This document shows, in pieces, positions 10,974 through 24,957 of a stretch of DNA of 64,000 nt. The stretch spans positions 9,424,001 through 9,488,000 of the forward strand of contig CM082580.2 of assembly GCA_040954595.2 (NCBI GenBank), written 5' to 3'. This stretch comes from Balanoglossus misakiensis (Eukaryota > Hemichordata). Within the stretch, counting starts at the first letter, position 1, and each line of letters starts with the position of its first letter. The notes below the pieces were generated by a model. It did no database searches. It was given only the letters and a program-made list of their open reading frames with translations, and was not told where the DNA came from. A program made the position numbers and the translations under genes.

Positions 10974-13900
10974 ATGGTCATCCAGCACCTTTGTGATGAG
11001 GTGAGGAAGCATTTTTTTAACATACACCGGCGCGATCGCGACATAGCTGGGGACAAGTTTCTCGATCTCACTTCACACTGCGTCAAGTTTGCTTCGCAGT
11101 GTCCAGTGACCTTCGAATACTCCAGCTGTTGTTGTTTGTGTGCGAAAATAGTGATAACCATATCTGTTTTGATCTTGATGACCAATAATAATGATAGCAG
11201 TTGATATTGGAAAATACTGGTCGAGCACAGCTCGCCTCTATCGGTGTCGATTGTATGCACGCTGATGATAAAGAACACGGAAGTGTTTCCTTCGGGCTCC
11301 TCAAATCAAATCTGTCGACGATGAATCGTCATTTTTCAATATTAAATTTCATAAGAGAAAGTGTCATAGCGTTGGCAGGCTATCCCTATCAGGCACATCA
11401 TACTTCCTCAATATATGGTGACTTGTATTGTACCCCCGGACACGTCCAAATCACACCATGCATTCTAGGTTCAGTCGGGGGTACGCTGGCAGACGAAACC
11501 ACGCCTTTCCATTTGTGGTGGAAATGGTCGGCTTCCACTTGGCATACCGATGCCACCCACCCACAATAAATCAAAAAGGTCATGTAAATCAATGTGCCCC
11601 CGGGTCATAGGCTTTGCAGGTTTAGAGTACACCTTTTTGGCAAATTGTACAGTACTGGACATCATGTTTTGAGAGAAGATCCCTGTTTGACACTTTGATG
11701 TTTCACACCATCAATATGTTTAACACCTCGTCAACCTCTGTGTGACTGAACCACTATCACTTGTTTGTAAGTCTGACAAGACTGAGCATACTTCTCAGTT
11801 TTCTGTCTCACATTCGACCACCTTCAATTAACATTGGAGCAGCGTGGAGACAAACTGAATATTTTCTTTACTGGCCCCACCAAACAAGAAATGAGACCTA
11901 ATCCAAAACAAATGGGTGTGAAATGAAATGTAGGTCAAGGTCAAGGTCATTTGGTATTCCTCAGAACAAGATCATGATGGTGTAAATACATGTACAAATC
12001 AACAACCTCTTTACATGTACATAGAACAACTGATATCTGTTTTGATGGTTACACATGCATTACCATAGCCACCCAAAACATAATGATCCCCTGGGGCAGT
12101 TTCTATTCTAGTGGTTCATGTATTGTTGTGGATTATGTCAAGAATAAGTCTCCAAGATCTTTATGGTACAAGCTGCACTGTTCATGTCTTTTATCAACAG
12201 TAGCTACATGTAGCTAATTCCTCGGCCTAAAAGTAATCTTGGGATGATTTCTATCCTGTCTTTTCAGCGATAGGGGATGAATTATGATTCGCCAGTCTGG
12301 CAGAGGGACTGTGGGTGTATCAATAGTTAATACTCATAGGTTATATCCGCTATATGAGGGGCCTGTCCAACACACTCTATTTCAACTTGTAAATTATCAG
12401 ATGTTCATGATAAACCCACGGCTTGATGCAAGCATTCTCAAAACTTCAGGGACACAGTGCTTTTAACGTAGGATTCTGTGCCATCAATCAATATAGTATC
12501 TTTAATGCTTGAATTAAGTGGTGGTGCATTAAAGGATAAGAATTTCTGGTATCGCAGTGTTGACCCTGTCATGCCAAAGCCCAACAGATAAAAGATATTA
12601 TTTTTGGCAGGGTAATGGTTGATATGAAGAATTTAAATGTGGTTCCATTTTAATGGTGTCCTTGCCTGTTTGCAAACATATGTTTATCAACTTGCAAATC
12701 CCCCCCCCCCCTCCAAAATTAGGAATATTAAATTCTATTCAGTGATATATGTCTTTGTAAGTAATGTTATGAGGTAGAATCACATTGTGATAATTTATGA
12801 TGTGGTGGTTATATTCACTTGTGCATGGGTAAATTGATATCAATAATCATTTCCAATAGTCAGCCATTCCCAGTAGTTGGTCTACTCAACTACATGGCTT
12901 GAGGCGGTTGTGATTAAATAATAAAGACTTGGCAAGACCGATTACTCTGCAGCTGAAAACTGAGTAGCTAGATGTCTATAAATAGAATCTGCAATAAGCT
13001 CCTAAATCCCAAATGTCAGTCTCGCAACTGAAACATTAATTTTTATTCCTTAACATGTTGGGTGTAATATGAGCTCCATTCTTGTCTGTTTTTTTAGGCT
13101 GTTATTTGAGCATCCTCTTTCAGTCATATTATGCTGGTACAGTCCTCAATGGTAATATTCTGTCGGATACTTAATTACTGCAACGATTATAGAATTACAA
13201 TTAATTTAATTAGCTAGTTGTAAGACACCACATATTAGATCACACATTTTCACTTTTACTGTTAGGAACCTAATAGTAATACCCATGGTTAACCCCGTAA
13301 TCAATAATTCACCTATATTGCAATTGTGGGTGCGGGTGTCCCATATATACTGGTACACGCTACACATAATATATGTTAAATATAGAATTCTAGTTTCATT
13401 GTCTCTATTCGTGTGTTAGATACCATGGGTTCAGACAATACGCCAGCAGAATAACAACCAAGGATGCTAGCCTCATTTTTACAGTTCGAGAACGTCACTG
13501 CCGATCTAAAGAATGCAGAAATCAATCAGCCTACGTTTATTGCACTTGTGATTGGTTTGGAATTGAGCCAGTGCTTGTCGTATTTATACACACACGTGCA
13601 GCTGACGTTTTGTGGAACGTGTCTGTTGGGAATACGTTTGACTGCAAAGATTTCATAGCAAGCAGCTGTGATAAAGTTCATCTATATCCAGGACTTTTAT
13701 GTACCAATGGCGGACTCGGCTTTTGAAATTTATGACGAAGAGCGACTGAGAATGAAACAAAGTACAATGAATATTGTTTCGACGTCTGCTACTGTGGACT
13801 ATAGTATGTGAAGGAACACTTGAATTACCGGGCAATGTTTACTCTATCTTTACCACAGCCACCTATAGTACAAGCGGTGTTCCACGGAGATGCCGACGAA

Positions 13901-16900
13901 GTCAGAGCTCTCATTTACAAAAAGGAAGATGTCAACATTCAGGTATGTACGAAATTTATTGTTGGAGATGAAGTGAATTTGCTGATGCAACCTCTTATTA
14001 ATAAATTGTGTCCTTCATATTAGTTCAATGTATGCAGGAAATATTAATAACCAATATTATTTTATCAAGGATAAAGGACCTATGTACATGTAAATAGGTT
14101 GGTATTTATAATAAACGACATCAGAAAATTCTATTAACCTCCGATGTACAAATGTAGATACGGAAAATCGGCTCAATTTCATGTTTCAATTGACAGTTAT
14201 ATGCCAAGTGAATTAGTAATACATCAGTCAACTTTCTTTATGAACCTACATGCACCTGGACAAAATTGGCTGCCTTGCTAGTGCATGTATGTGAAACAAC
14301 CTCGGCTGACACATGATTGTATCTTGATTGGGTGAGAGTTCAAACTGGCAGATGTTGGCCCCCATGTGATTTGAGGCCTACCCTGCACTTTGTACTGTGT
14401 TATCACGCGCTGAGACTTTGAAATGAAGGATACAAGATAAGAGGTGACATTTTCGGCTGTACGCCTCCCACTGATTTGTCGACTGGGCCATTCAAATGTG
14501 ATGCAAACATTTCACACAAATGCATTTCCTTGAAATTCAAACATCTTATTTCTTATTACTTGTGTATGTGCCTGTGATGTTATAAGATGGAATAGATTGA
14601 TTGGCCAGTCTGCATTTAATACAGATAAAACGTGTAGATAAGTATTCCTCCCCATCTCCAATTTACAATATTGGCTGACTTTAGAATACTAAATTACTGT
14701 TGGCTGAAATTGTTCTCAGAAACTGAAATGTTCTAAGGATTTGGCAACTGCTGTTTTTCCACACTTGTACATTAAATGGAACAGCCTAAAACTCAAATAG
14801 GTCGTCCATACGTATAACCTCAACTACGCAATAGTGTTTGTGTGTTATTTAGATATCTCTGCTTTTCCCCCAACACAGGACATGGAAAGGCGATCTCCAC
14901 TACATGCTGCAGCATACTATGGGGATTCAGAAATCGTAGATTTGCTAATCCAGAGTGGTAAGTGGAAACTGAATTCTTAAAAAGATGTTAATGTCTAAGA
15001 AATTCAGTGAATCATGAGTTTTTGCGGGACTTGATGTCTGTGTCAAAAATACATAACATCCCTAATCAAATTATCAGCCAAATCAATCAACCAATCAAAA
15101 TCTTTATGATCCTAATTTGGTATTCCTTCCTATAGTACACATACATTTTTAATCGCTATTATTCATCTGAATGCTACAAATGCAACAGTAATATCTCCCA
15201 GTTCATGTGCGCTTCAATTAAATTTGAACTCTGACCTTTTGTGTTGTAGGTGCCCGAGTGAACACAAAAGACAACAGGTGGTTGACGCCACTCCACAGAT
15301 CATGTGCTTCGAGACGAGAGGTGAGTTTAAACATTCTCCAGTCATCAGTCGACTTCTGCGCGATGATGATTAATTAATGATGCTGGTGGCGAATCTCCAA
15401 CAAAAAACCCTCTATCCCACTGTTCTTATTAGTTCTACTGTCATCACCTTTGAGGAGCCTAACTCTCTAGCGATTATTGCTTTTTGCTCCGCAGGACGTC
15501 GTCAAAGTCCTTCTGAAGCACAGCGCCGACATCAATGCCAGGGACAAGAACTGGCAGACGCCGCTGCATGTGGCCGCAGCCAATAACGCGGTGCAGTGCG
15601 CAGAGCTGATCATTCCACAGCTGACCAATGTCAATGTCAGCGACAGACAAGGCAGGACGAGTCTGCACCATGCGGCGTTTAACGGACATCTCGAGGTGAG
15701 TTTTGAGATGGTGACTGTCTTTGCACAATTTAATTACCACTGAAAGTAGATGGTTGACAGCAAAGGGTGTCAGTGAAGAAAATAACAGATGACGGGAAAA
15801 TATTACTTTGTTAAAGAAAAACAGCTAAAACTGGTGAGCCGTGATGAGGGAAAAATGAAACACCATTATGGTTATCCAGAGGAGTAATAAGATTTGACTT
15901 CTTTGTAATATGTCTTGATAATATGAGTTATTTTCATAACTGCAGACATGTGCATACAGTGTAATTGACATCTGACCTTCTGTTATTGGTATCTTGGTGG
16001 CATTGAATAAAAATTCAATTTGAAAGCAATTTGAAAATTCCCTGTTGGGTTCTGGAGTAGACATTGTGTGTGCATATAGTAGTGTCATGACCTCTGTCTA
16101 GCTGTGCAAAACGTGATACCTGATTTCTTACAAGCGCATGTAGATTTTTTTGTGGTGGTAAGAAAAACTGCCTGTCTATGCAAGATCTCACATGGCCCAG
16201 TGGAGTTTGAAAAATTGTCTATTGGTGTTAATCCGTTGAAGGTCACAATGTCAAACAGTAGGGCTGTTCTCACGTTTCAGTCATCCTTGTACAAAATTGA
16301 TCTGATAAGATATTTTGGTATCTGCAATTAAAAAAATATAACAGTAGGTTGTTGTAGTTGCCATTTAAACAATCACAGGCTGTTCTGATTACCGGAGTAC
16401 CACTGACATTTTAAAACATACCGTGAGGAATAGGCATTCAGATTGTTAACATGATAGTCTGAAGCTATGAACCCAGTCCAGTCAAATTCAGTCTTGAATT
16501 GATATCTAGAAATCTAGAAATAGATATCCCCCCCTTCTTAAGACATCAAGCCAATATGGGTGACATGTCTTTTTTGCTTTATTTATATTTCTGCATAAAA
16601 TGATGTAAAATTGTCTGTTTTCATCTTTAAGAACAGAATATTTGCCACAAATAATTTGTTTTATGCAGTGTATTTAGATATAATTGTGAGTTTGGAATCT
16701 TATAAATATTACATGTCTGCAACAGCAGTATTTAAAAAAAAATGTATATCTCATTTTGAAGACTAAACATGAAAATTGTGATTTTCTGCTATCAATAGTA
16801 TTCTATTCAAATCAAAGTGAAGCTGATATTCTGGTCTAAATAATCAATGGCATTTAATGCACTAGCTTTGACGTCATATGCATCTCATTGTAGTGGAAAG

Positions 16901-19900
16901 CATTGTACAGCCTACAGGGTATTACTTTGGTTATCCAGTCAGAATCTCTTCATCTATCAGTTGAATGTCTGAATTGGGTCTGTGTGTTCCAGATGCATTA
17001 TGTGTGTTGACGACTGTTGGAAAAAAACAGATCATTTACTGTACTCTTAGTCAACAACTTGTATTTGAAAATTAAATCGTGCTGGGTAGCCAACAGTATT
17101 TGATTACCATATTGTGAATGATCAAACGATAATGGTTAAATTATGTATCAATAATTTGTAATATTTTGCAACTCCTGTAGAGATTGTAATGTAATTTTTG
17201 CCAAATTGTTTGTTTGGTTTCCAGATGGTTGAGCTGCTGTTGTCGAAAGGAGCCAGCATTAATGCATTTGATAAACGAGACAGGAGAGCCCTGCATTGGG
17301 CATCTTATATGGGTAAGTGAGTGACAGCCATACACAGAGCATATAGTCTGAATGTTTTTTTGGTGTTTGAAATTTTGATTCTAATTACCAAGTTTACCAA
17401 GTTGAGTTTTTTGTACAAATCACCAGGTCATGTTGACATTGTGAAGAAACTGATCAGCCATGGAGCCGATGTGAATTGCAAGGATAAAAAGCAGTACACG
17501 CCACTGCATGCTGCTGCAGCCAGCGGACAAATCACTGCGGTCAAGTTGTTCCTGGACATGGGCGTTTCCGTGAGTCTCTCAGATCATAGTTCAGTATAAT
17601 GCGTGCAGTGTTTAATTTCTGAATCCATTTTTGCCAACGTGCTGATGATTGGGCCCTACAGTACATTGATCATGAGGGAGTCAGTGCACGTCAGACAGAG
17701 AATTCTCCTCAAAGCATACTTTGGTGTTTTCTCCACAGATTGATGCTCCCAATGCATTTGGTAACACGCCAATGCACGTAGCGTGTCACAACGGACAGGA
17801 CGTGGTAGTTAATGAATTACTGCTCTATGGGGCTTCGGTAGATGCACTCAATCACAAGGGACAGGTAAAGACTACAGTTTGTGCACAATCATTAACTTAC
17901 AGACATGTCCATATGTCCACAGGTAGACATTTGGATATAATGAACCTTGACATTTCTGGTGTAAAATGGCCACTTTTATGTGACCCCTGTATGACCTTAC
18001 GACCTGTGACATTTCGTTTGGTGTGTGGTCTTACCACCAGTAGTGATAGAGTCGTTTTCACAATCTTGATTCTCACAGAGTCCCCTGCATCTAGCAGCCG
18101 CCTCCACACACGGTGCCTTGTGTCTGGATTTACTAGCCAACGATGGTGCTGACTGTAATCTTCAATGCAAAGAAGGCAAAACACCCCTACACATGACAGC
18201 AGTGCATGGACGATTTACCAGATCCCAAACACTGCTTCAACATGGTGAGTACTTCTTAGGGTGAGAGATTCAGGGAGTTGCATGGTGGGTAGATGGAGGA
18301 GGGTTGGTAGACAGGTGACAAGTGTGTAAGGTTCAGATGTTGGTTACACTATATGATGACTTGGACATTAGAGACAGTGCATGTAGAATATTTTAATTAG
18401 AACCTACAATGTACTTGTATAATATATGAGATACTGGGTTTAAGCATTAATGAGTATGCTATTTATTATATTTCTTAATGCACTGTATGTTATAACTTGA
18501 CGAGAGTGCGCAGGTATAGAAATAGTGTCCAACTTCCTGTGATGTGTTGAACTACTGTTTGAAACTTCATGCTTGAAAAAGAACTGACATCACAAGTTTT
18601 ACAAACTAGTTTAGTGCACTATGGTTGTGATACTCGACTAACATTTTACAGTTTCATGAACTATGCTAGAACCACATCCATTAAAAACTAGAACCAGATG
18701 AAAAACGTAACTTCTAATTTTCACATCACACATGTTTGTGTGAAATGTCATTAGAACAAAGATAGAATTCTTTAAACCTGACACAGAGGGCTTTAACATG
18801 CTTTTGACATAACTCCATTCAAAAGCATGTATTCTGTATATGGAAGTAAATGATTGAATCTTTAGTAAAATACATAGGCATGGCAATGTTTTGAGTCCAT
18901 ATCTAGCTTACTACACCCCTTTCCTTTTTTTCACTGTCTTGCTATTGTCTTGTTTCTGAGGCATGTAATTTTATACAGCATTTACCAAACATACCTGAAA
19001 TCCGTAAAAGACACACAGACATGTTGCTTCATGTATGCTTTTACCCTTTTTTTGTCAACTGCTTCACAACTTGCATCCATCTTTCATAACGCCTGCACGA
19101 CTGTCTCTGATTTCAATACGTCTTTTTACATTTATCCCCCATTTTCTGTTCTGATTATGTTGCCATTTTTGTCTCACTTACACTTCAGCGTTACAGTCTG
19201 TTATTCGCAGGGGTGAGTAATCACATCACTGCAAAAACCTGCATGCAATTTCTCGAAGCCTAGCTCTGTGTTCAGTCCCTCCTGCTATTTTGTTTGTACG
19301 TGCATTACACTCAGCTCAGTTGCTTGAGATACGTGGATTGAGTAGGCAAATATACACCACCACATCTAAAAAAAAGTTACTCATTCTTGTGACAAGTAAC
19401 CGTTTCATAATCTACATAGTTTACTTCAAACCAAATAGGCTGCTTTTCTGTCCCCATGTGACAGGAGAGTCTTGGGGAAATTTTCTAGTTTTTGTATTCA
19501 AGATGGCTGCTGACAGAAATGTGAATAGCTGTTGATTTGTCATGACATGGGGAGTCGAGTTTTTGATTGGCTTGTGAAATGTTGACAAACTGATGATCGG
19601 TACTTTACCAAAACTTCCACCTCACATAGATTGTAGATGCAGGATACTGTTGTCTGGGTGTAAATCATGGGTCGGTCAGATAATGGTAAACAAAAGTCAA
19701 GGTGAACACCCATCAGGAATATAAATACTTCTGTGAAGTAAAATGAGTTGATCAAATTCTTCCTCAGAAGTAGCATTTACACCTTCAACAACACATGCAG
19801 TGCTTTCACGAAATACCCAACGGATTTAACTTGTTGTTTGTTTCATTTGCCAGGTGCTCATGTGGATGTGACTGATAAGAATGGGAACACACCCTTGCAT

Positions 19901-22900
19901 ATAGCATCGAGATACGGCCATGAATTGCTGATAGGGACATTACTCAACAATGGGGCAAATCATAACAAGTAAGTAGGCTGTCAGTTTACAGACAGAAAAT
20001 CAAATGCTGTCAGTCAGATCTTTTTGTGAAACTGTGACTTCTGTCTAGCACCAAAGACGCCTGTTTCACCATATATGGGCATATGTAAATTCAAAGTGGC
20101 TGTGTTCGTTTAAATTAAAACCTGTATTTTCAAGCTGTAAAGTCTATTTTCCTGACCGTAGAAGTTCAATACAATTCTTTGTATAATTCTATATCTGTTC
20201 CATGAATAATTTTTGAGACCTCATCTTATTCACTTTTATTTTAGGAGAGGAGTAAATGGAATGCTACCTCTGCATTTAGCGAGTCTGAGCGGATACGTAG
20301 ATTGTTGTAAAAAATTACTAGAATGTGGTAAGTACATTGCTTTGAATCATAATCTACACTTCAGGCAAATTAATGGCTCTGTCTGAAGCTCTCGCAAGAT
20401 CAAAAGCACCCATCAAATGACTTCAATGAAAAATTTAGTAATACAAGCAACTTGCACCAGTCTATGCATATAATGTTTTCAGTTCTACCATATATTTACT
20501 TAATGCTTTGCATTAAAAGTGACAGATAAATCTGAAGATGCTGCAGTAATTTTCTTCTGAAACCGGCTTCGATATCTGCCATCTTTGCTGGTCAGCGGTT
20601 GAAGCATTAACATTTTGTCATCACTCGTGTGCTGTAACAAAGACTTGCAGTGCCACCTATACTAACATTACTACTGTTACAATTAAGGTTACTATCAGTA
20701 TTGTAACCACGTTACAGGTTATGAAATAGACGCGACGGACAGCAGTGGTAGGAGCTGTTTACACGCGGCAGCTTGCGGAGGGTGAGTGTGGTTTTCAATT
20801 TTCCACTTCTAGATCAGGAATGTCAAATATCACTGATATCACCCATACGTTTTCTCTTCAGTGGTTGACTTTGAGAAAGAACGTTTGAACAGCGATAATG
20901 ATACTTAGCGTTTCCGTCCCACAGTAATGTGGAGTGCCTGGACTTGCTGATGAGTAGCAGCGCCGATTTCACGGCCACCGACAGCTTTGGGCGGACGCCG
21001 CTACACTACGCAGCCGGCAACGTCCACTACCAGTGCGTGCTGTCGTTGGTCGCAGTGGGAGCCAACGTCAACCAGACGGACGGCAGAGACTGCACGCCCC
21101 TGCACTACGCGGCCTCCGCTGATGCAGATGCCAAGTGAGTCAGAGGCAGAGCAAAGAGTGTTTGGGTGATGATAGCACTGCTTGGAGTTGTGAGATGTAA
21201 TATAGCGTGCGAGTTTGCTTTGTTTAAAAGCCTATGAGGGTTCCCATTGACCTGTTCTATATTCATTGATTTGCCTTTGCATGCGTGAGAGAAACTACAC
21301 TAAACAGCTATCATCTCTTGACAGAGTTGTAGAACATTTACTAAGGAATGATGCCAATCCTTGTCTGCGAGATGAACACGGATTCAACCCAGTACACTAT
21401 GCAGCTGCCAATGGCCACAAATTAGCGTTAGAAATGGTGAGTTGTCCATCTTGTGGCCATCGTCAGAAACCCATCCTCAAGTAAAATATCCTTATATCCT
21501 GAAAGATGGAATTTGAATTCATCATAGCATCAGTGACCTTTGAAAGTAGTATTACAACCCCAACCAGTTTTACTTCTGAAGGTCAACATTGCTACGCTCC
21601 CATTTGCGATATATTTTTTTAAATCCTGACAAAGTAGCACGCATTGAAGATTTTATCTTTACTTTCCTTGTTTTTGTATTTCAGTTGCTTGATGTAGCAG
21701 CCACAGATTTGCTAAGTAGAAGTGGTGCAGCACCTCTTACAACCCCTTTGCATTTAGCTGTAAGTTTATATTCTCTATTATTTGGAATGCATGTGTGGCC
21801 TTGTGTTCATGAGTTATACATTGATCATTTTCTTCTGCATTGAAGCGAGAAATCACTGGTCAGCATACATGTAATTTTTGCTCATCACCAATGTTTACCT
21901 ATTTCAGTCCTATAATGGTCACTTAGATGCACTGCTTGTATTGATGAGGAATATAATGAATCTGGACATTCAAGATGGCAATGGTAGAACGCCCCTAGAT
22001 CTGGCCGCCTTCAAAGGCCATGCAGATTGCCTGGAGGCATTGATTATGCAAGGTGCTACAATACTTGTCCATGACTCTGTCTCCAAGAGGACTCCATTAC
22101 ATGCTGCAGGTGAGGGGACTGATTACAGGGACGTTTTCATGACCCCTCCATGACCTTCCATCCTCGTACCCCTGTTGGTATGAATCCATCAGGTTGACAA
22201 GATACTACTGTTGTCTGATAGCTGTGCATGAACTTGAACTGAAGCAAAAAGTACTTGCAGCACTTCAGCTCAGAATCAGTGTCTTTTTTTCACTCTTGAA
22301 ATTTCTTTCTCTCTCTCAGGCTACAATGGACACACAGAGTGTCTAAGGATACTAGTGCAGAACGCTGACAGTCAGAGCATTGTGGATTGCCTGGACGAAC
22401 AGGGCAGGTCACCACTCATGATCGCCGTCGCCAACGGTCATATAGATTGCACGCTCTTGCTGCTCAGTCATGGTGCTAATGTCAATGCAGTAGACGTCTA
22501 TCATAGAACAGCTCTGCATAGAGGGGTAAGTAAAGATCTGAGGGTGTCGTTTTGAGATTGTGTATTGTAAAAGTTGTAGGTGCCATGGTCTGTGTTGATA
22601 ACTGTAGAATTCTACGATGGTCATATCAAATTTCCTTCTGAAAGAATGAAATTACTGGTGTATATAGTGGTTGTTTGGTACACTGATGATAATACTTTCG
22701 TGAATATTTATATGACAGTCTGCCAATGGTCATGAAGAGTGTGTAGACGCCCTCTTGCAACACCAGGCTGATCCGTCGTGTAAGGATGTCAAAGGTCGTG
22801 CACCATCCCACATGGCGGCTGCGTGCGGCCATGTTGGTTTGCTGGGAACTCTAATACAGGCTGGCTGTGACAATATGGTTGACAATCAGGCTTATACACC

Positions 22901-24957
22901 ACTTCACTGGGCTTGTTATAACGGTAAGTTGCCCACACTGTATTGGTGGAATTTCCTTTCTTGGTTCATCATTCACAATACAACTTTGTTTTAAACTGCA
23001 CCTTCCCTTTCAAAAATCTAATCTTGTTTTCTTTTTTTGTGCCCAGGTCATGAAAGTTGTGTAGAGCTGCTTCTCGAGCAAGACCAGAATGCATTCTTTG
23101 AAGGGAACACATTCTCACCATTACACTGTGCAGTGTAAGTACTTTTTATCATACAGATTTTTCCTAGGCGTTAAATTTAACCCAACCTGTTGAGATTGAA
23201 GTCAAAGGATATCATTTCTGAACAAGAAGAACATTTGTCCTTGTTCCTATCACTGATGTCTTTTTTTCTCTCTTTCCGCCCAGTTTGAACGACAATGAGA
23301 ACTGCGCTGAATTGTTGTTAGAAGCACTTGGTGATAAGATAGTAAATGGGCAGGATGAGAAAGGAAGGTAAGCTTATGTTTGGGTTACGTCATTCCAAGC
23401 CCAGTGCCATCCTGTTATGCTTTCCATTGTGTCATTCCCTGATCAGCTGTCTCTTATGACATTCCATGTCCATTGATGTGATACATGTCATTCTGTTTTT
23501 GGCGCCTCTCAGTGTCAATTAGCATTCAACTTGAGTTAATCCAGCGATCTTTTTTTTCTCCCCAACATCCCAGGACACCTCTGCACGCAGCAGCGTTCAA
23601 TGACCAGGTCGAATGCCTTCAACTCTTGCTGAGTCATGGTGCTGAAATCAACACATCAGACAAAGCTGCGAAAGCTCCACTCATCGCTGCATCGGAGAAC
23701 GGGGCAGCCGGTGCTGTCGGTCAGTACATCCTTCTATCATTTCTCAAAGTCTTCTACCTTTAACCCTTTCACCCCCGGTTCCCTCTTCAGAGGTCCAACA
23801 ATGGGTTTGGACTGAGCCATGGTGGTTAAAAGGCTGTCTTGTTGTTGGCTGCCTTTGACGTTTGTTTCATTATTCAGGGTTCCAAATGAGACAGTGGTAT
23901 GTGTGAAAAACTGTCAAAATTCTATTAAGAAAAGACACACAGATTTTAGTTTTTGTGACATCACTGCTTGAACATAGACACGTTCTTGTTGATTACAGAA
24001 GTACTTGTAAGCACACCTGGCATTGATCTCACTCTGGCTGACGAGAATAAGAACACGGCACTCCATGCAGCATGTATACAGGTATGTACTAATGATGACT
24101 TTAAGTCAAGCGTTTTAAATGTGATGGCCACTGGAGTCCATCATAAAGAGCCAGTTAAATCGCTGACTACCACTGTCATCAAGTCACATCATTGTCTCAT
24201 ATGTTTGTGTTCTGTTAAAATCAGTTGTCGAAAATACGTTCTTTGCATTCCAGGGTAACACTACTTGTGCCTTGCTGATTCTAGAGAAGATTGAGCATGT
24301 CTCACTGGTCAACGTTGCAAACAAGAAAGGAGCCAGGTAGGGTAATAATGTGGACATCTTGTAGTTAACCCTCATTGGCCTCTGTTGTAACTGTGACAAC
24401 GATGGGAATGAGTGATCAAAGACGTAGTAGATAGCAGATTGTGGCAAATTCGTTCTCTTTCTGTAGTGACTTGATTTCTCAACTATTTTCAGTCCTCTGC
24501 ACGTAGCAGCGAATAATGGACTTGTAGCTGTTGTGCAAGAGCTCATCTCCAAAGGTGCAAGTGTCTTGGCTGTGGATGAACATGGTGAGTTTATACAAAT
24601 GTATTCAATCCGACTGTGATTTCCGTAAAGTATAGTTGCAGCTGTAAGATATAGTACTACGCATCTTCATGAAGTTAGATGAGGGAAGTGATAATTAGAA
24701 GTAATGATTGATGTCTTCTTGCAGGTTACACGCCGGCTTTGAGCTGTGCCTCCAGTCCCCAAGTGGCCGACTGCCTGGCGCTGATCCTTGCCAACATGAT
24801 GCCGTTTGCGTCGCCCGGCAGCACCAACAACTCCCGGATAGCACTGGCCATGACCGGAGAGCTGACCAGATCGTCGCTTCAAAGCGAGGGAGTGGACACG
24901 CCCGACCACAGCAGCAGAGCCGAGAGCTACGCCGACTCGGATTCCGAGACATACTAA
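10974..24957 (+). CDS. ANKRD28: PP6 regulatory ankyrin repeat subunit A (ANKRD28)
   Basis: ANKRD28 is an ankyrin scaffold subunit of protein phosphatase 6. Twenty-five exons: 10974-11000, 13859-13942, 14879-14957, 15250-15320, 15495-15695, 17225-17312, 17427-17569, 17739-17864, 18079-18244, 19854-19968, 20245-20327, 20718-20781, 20925-21134, 21325-21436, 21685-21759, 21908-22109, 22320-22525, 22719-22923, 23047-23134, 23284-23367, 23574-23719, 23999-24081, 24254-24336, 24493-24584, 24725-24957. They join in frame to 1021 residues (human about 1053). Exon 1 encodes MVIQHLCDE, nine residues as in the vertebrate paralogs, then [19 protein letters not shown]. Some 28 ankyrin repeats follow, for example [37 protein letters not shown] and [20 protein letters not shown]. 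The end, [13 protein letters not shown]...DSDSETY, is typical of ANKRD28 rather than ANKRD44 or ANKRD52. Some repeats are degenerate, such as [11 protein letters not shown] for the usual TPxH. An alternative start at 13835 (MFTLSLPQ) reads into exon 2 unspliced but overlaps a strong acceptor. Confidence 0.96.
11001..13858 (+). other. ANKRD28 intron 1
   Basis: The donor GAG|GTGAGG at 11001 and acceptor CTATCTTTACCACAG at 13858 bound an intron of about 2.86 kb. It contains a poly-C run at 12700-12711 and tandem AGGTCA half-sites at 11934-11950. An ATGGCGGACTCGG start-site-like motif near 13707 opens a 34-codon frame that closes before exon 2. No other coding exon is supported. Confidence 0.7.
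11934..11950 (+). promoter_or_regulatory. Tandem AGGTCA nuclear-receptor-like half-sites
   Basis: Three overlapping half-sites, AGGTCAAGGTCAAGGTCA, include TCAAGGTCA, the extended monomer site of ERR/SF-1 type receptors. They lie in ANKRD28 intron 1. Function is not shown; such sites can occur by chance. Confidence 0.3.
15696..17224 (+). other. ANKRD28 intron 5
   Basis: A 1.5-kb AT-rich intron. At 16501-16528 GATATCTA and TAGATATC form 8-bp inverted arms around two copies of TCTAGAAA, a minor hairpin. No exon is supported. Confidence 0.7.
18245..19853 (+). other. ANKRD28 intron 9
   Basis: A 1.6-kb AT-rich intron between the exon ending SQTLLQHG and the exon beginning [11 protein letters not shown]. 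Short open frames on both strands show no family motifs and no matching splice phase. Confidence 0.7.
23760..23832 (+). mobile_element. MITE-like element copy 1
   Basis: It begins TTAACCCTTTCACCCCC and runs through TTCCCTCTTCAGAGGTCCAA and GGGTTTGGACTGAGCCATGG to TGGTTAAAAGG. It is closely similar to the copy at 34950-35043 but lacks about 20 internal bases and has a decayed right end. It lies inside an ANKRD28 intron (23720-23998). Confidence 0.5.

Noticed and set aside
13707-13811. Open frame [18 protein letters not shown] just before ANKRD28 exon 2, with an ATGGCGGAC start-site-like motif
   Set aside because: It stops in frame at 13811. The best donor (GTATGT) would leave phase 1 and an intron of only about 60 bases, whereas exon 2 needs phase 0. 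The exon at 10974 matches the family start better. An alternative non-coding first exon remains possible.
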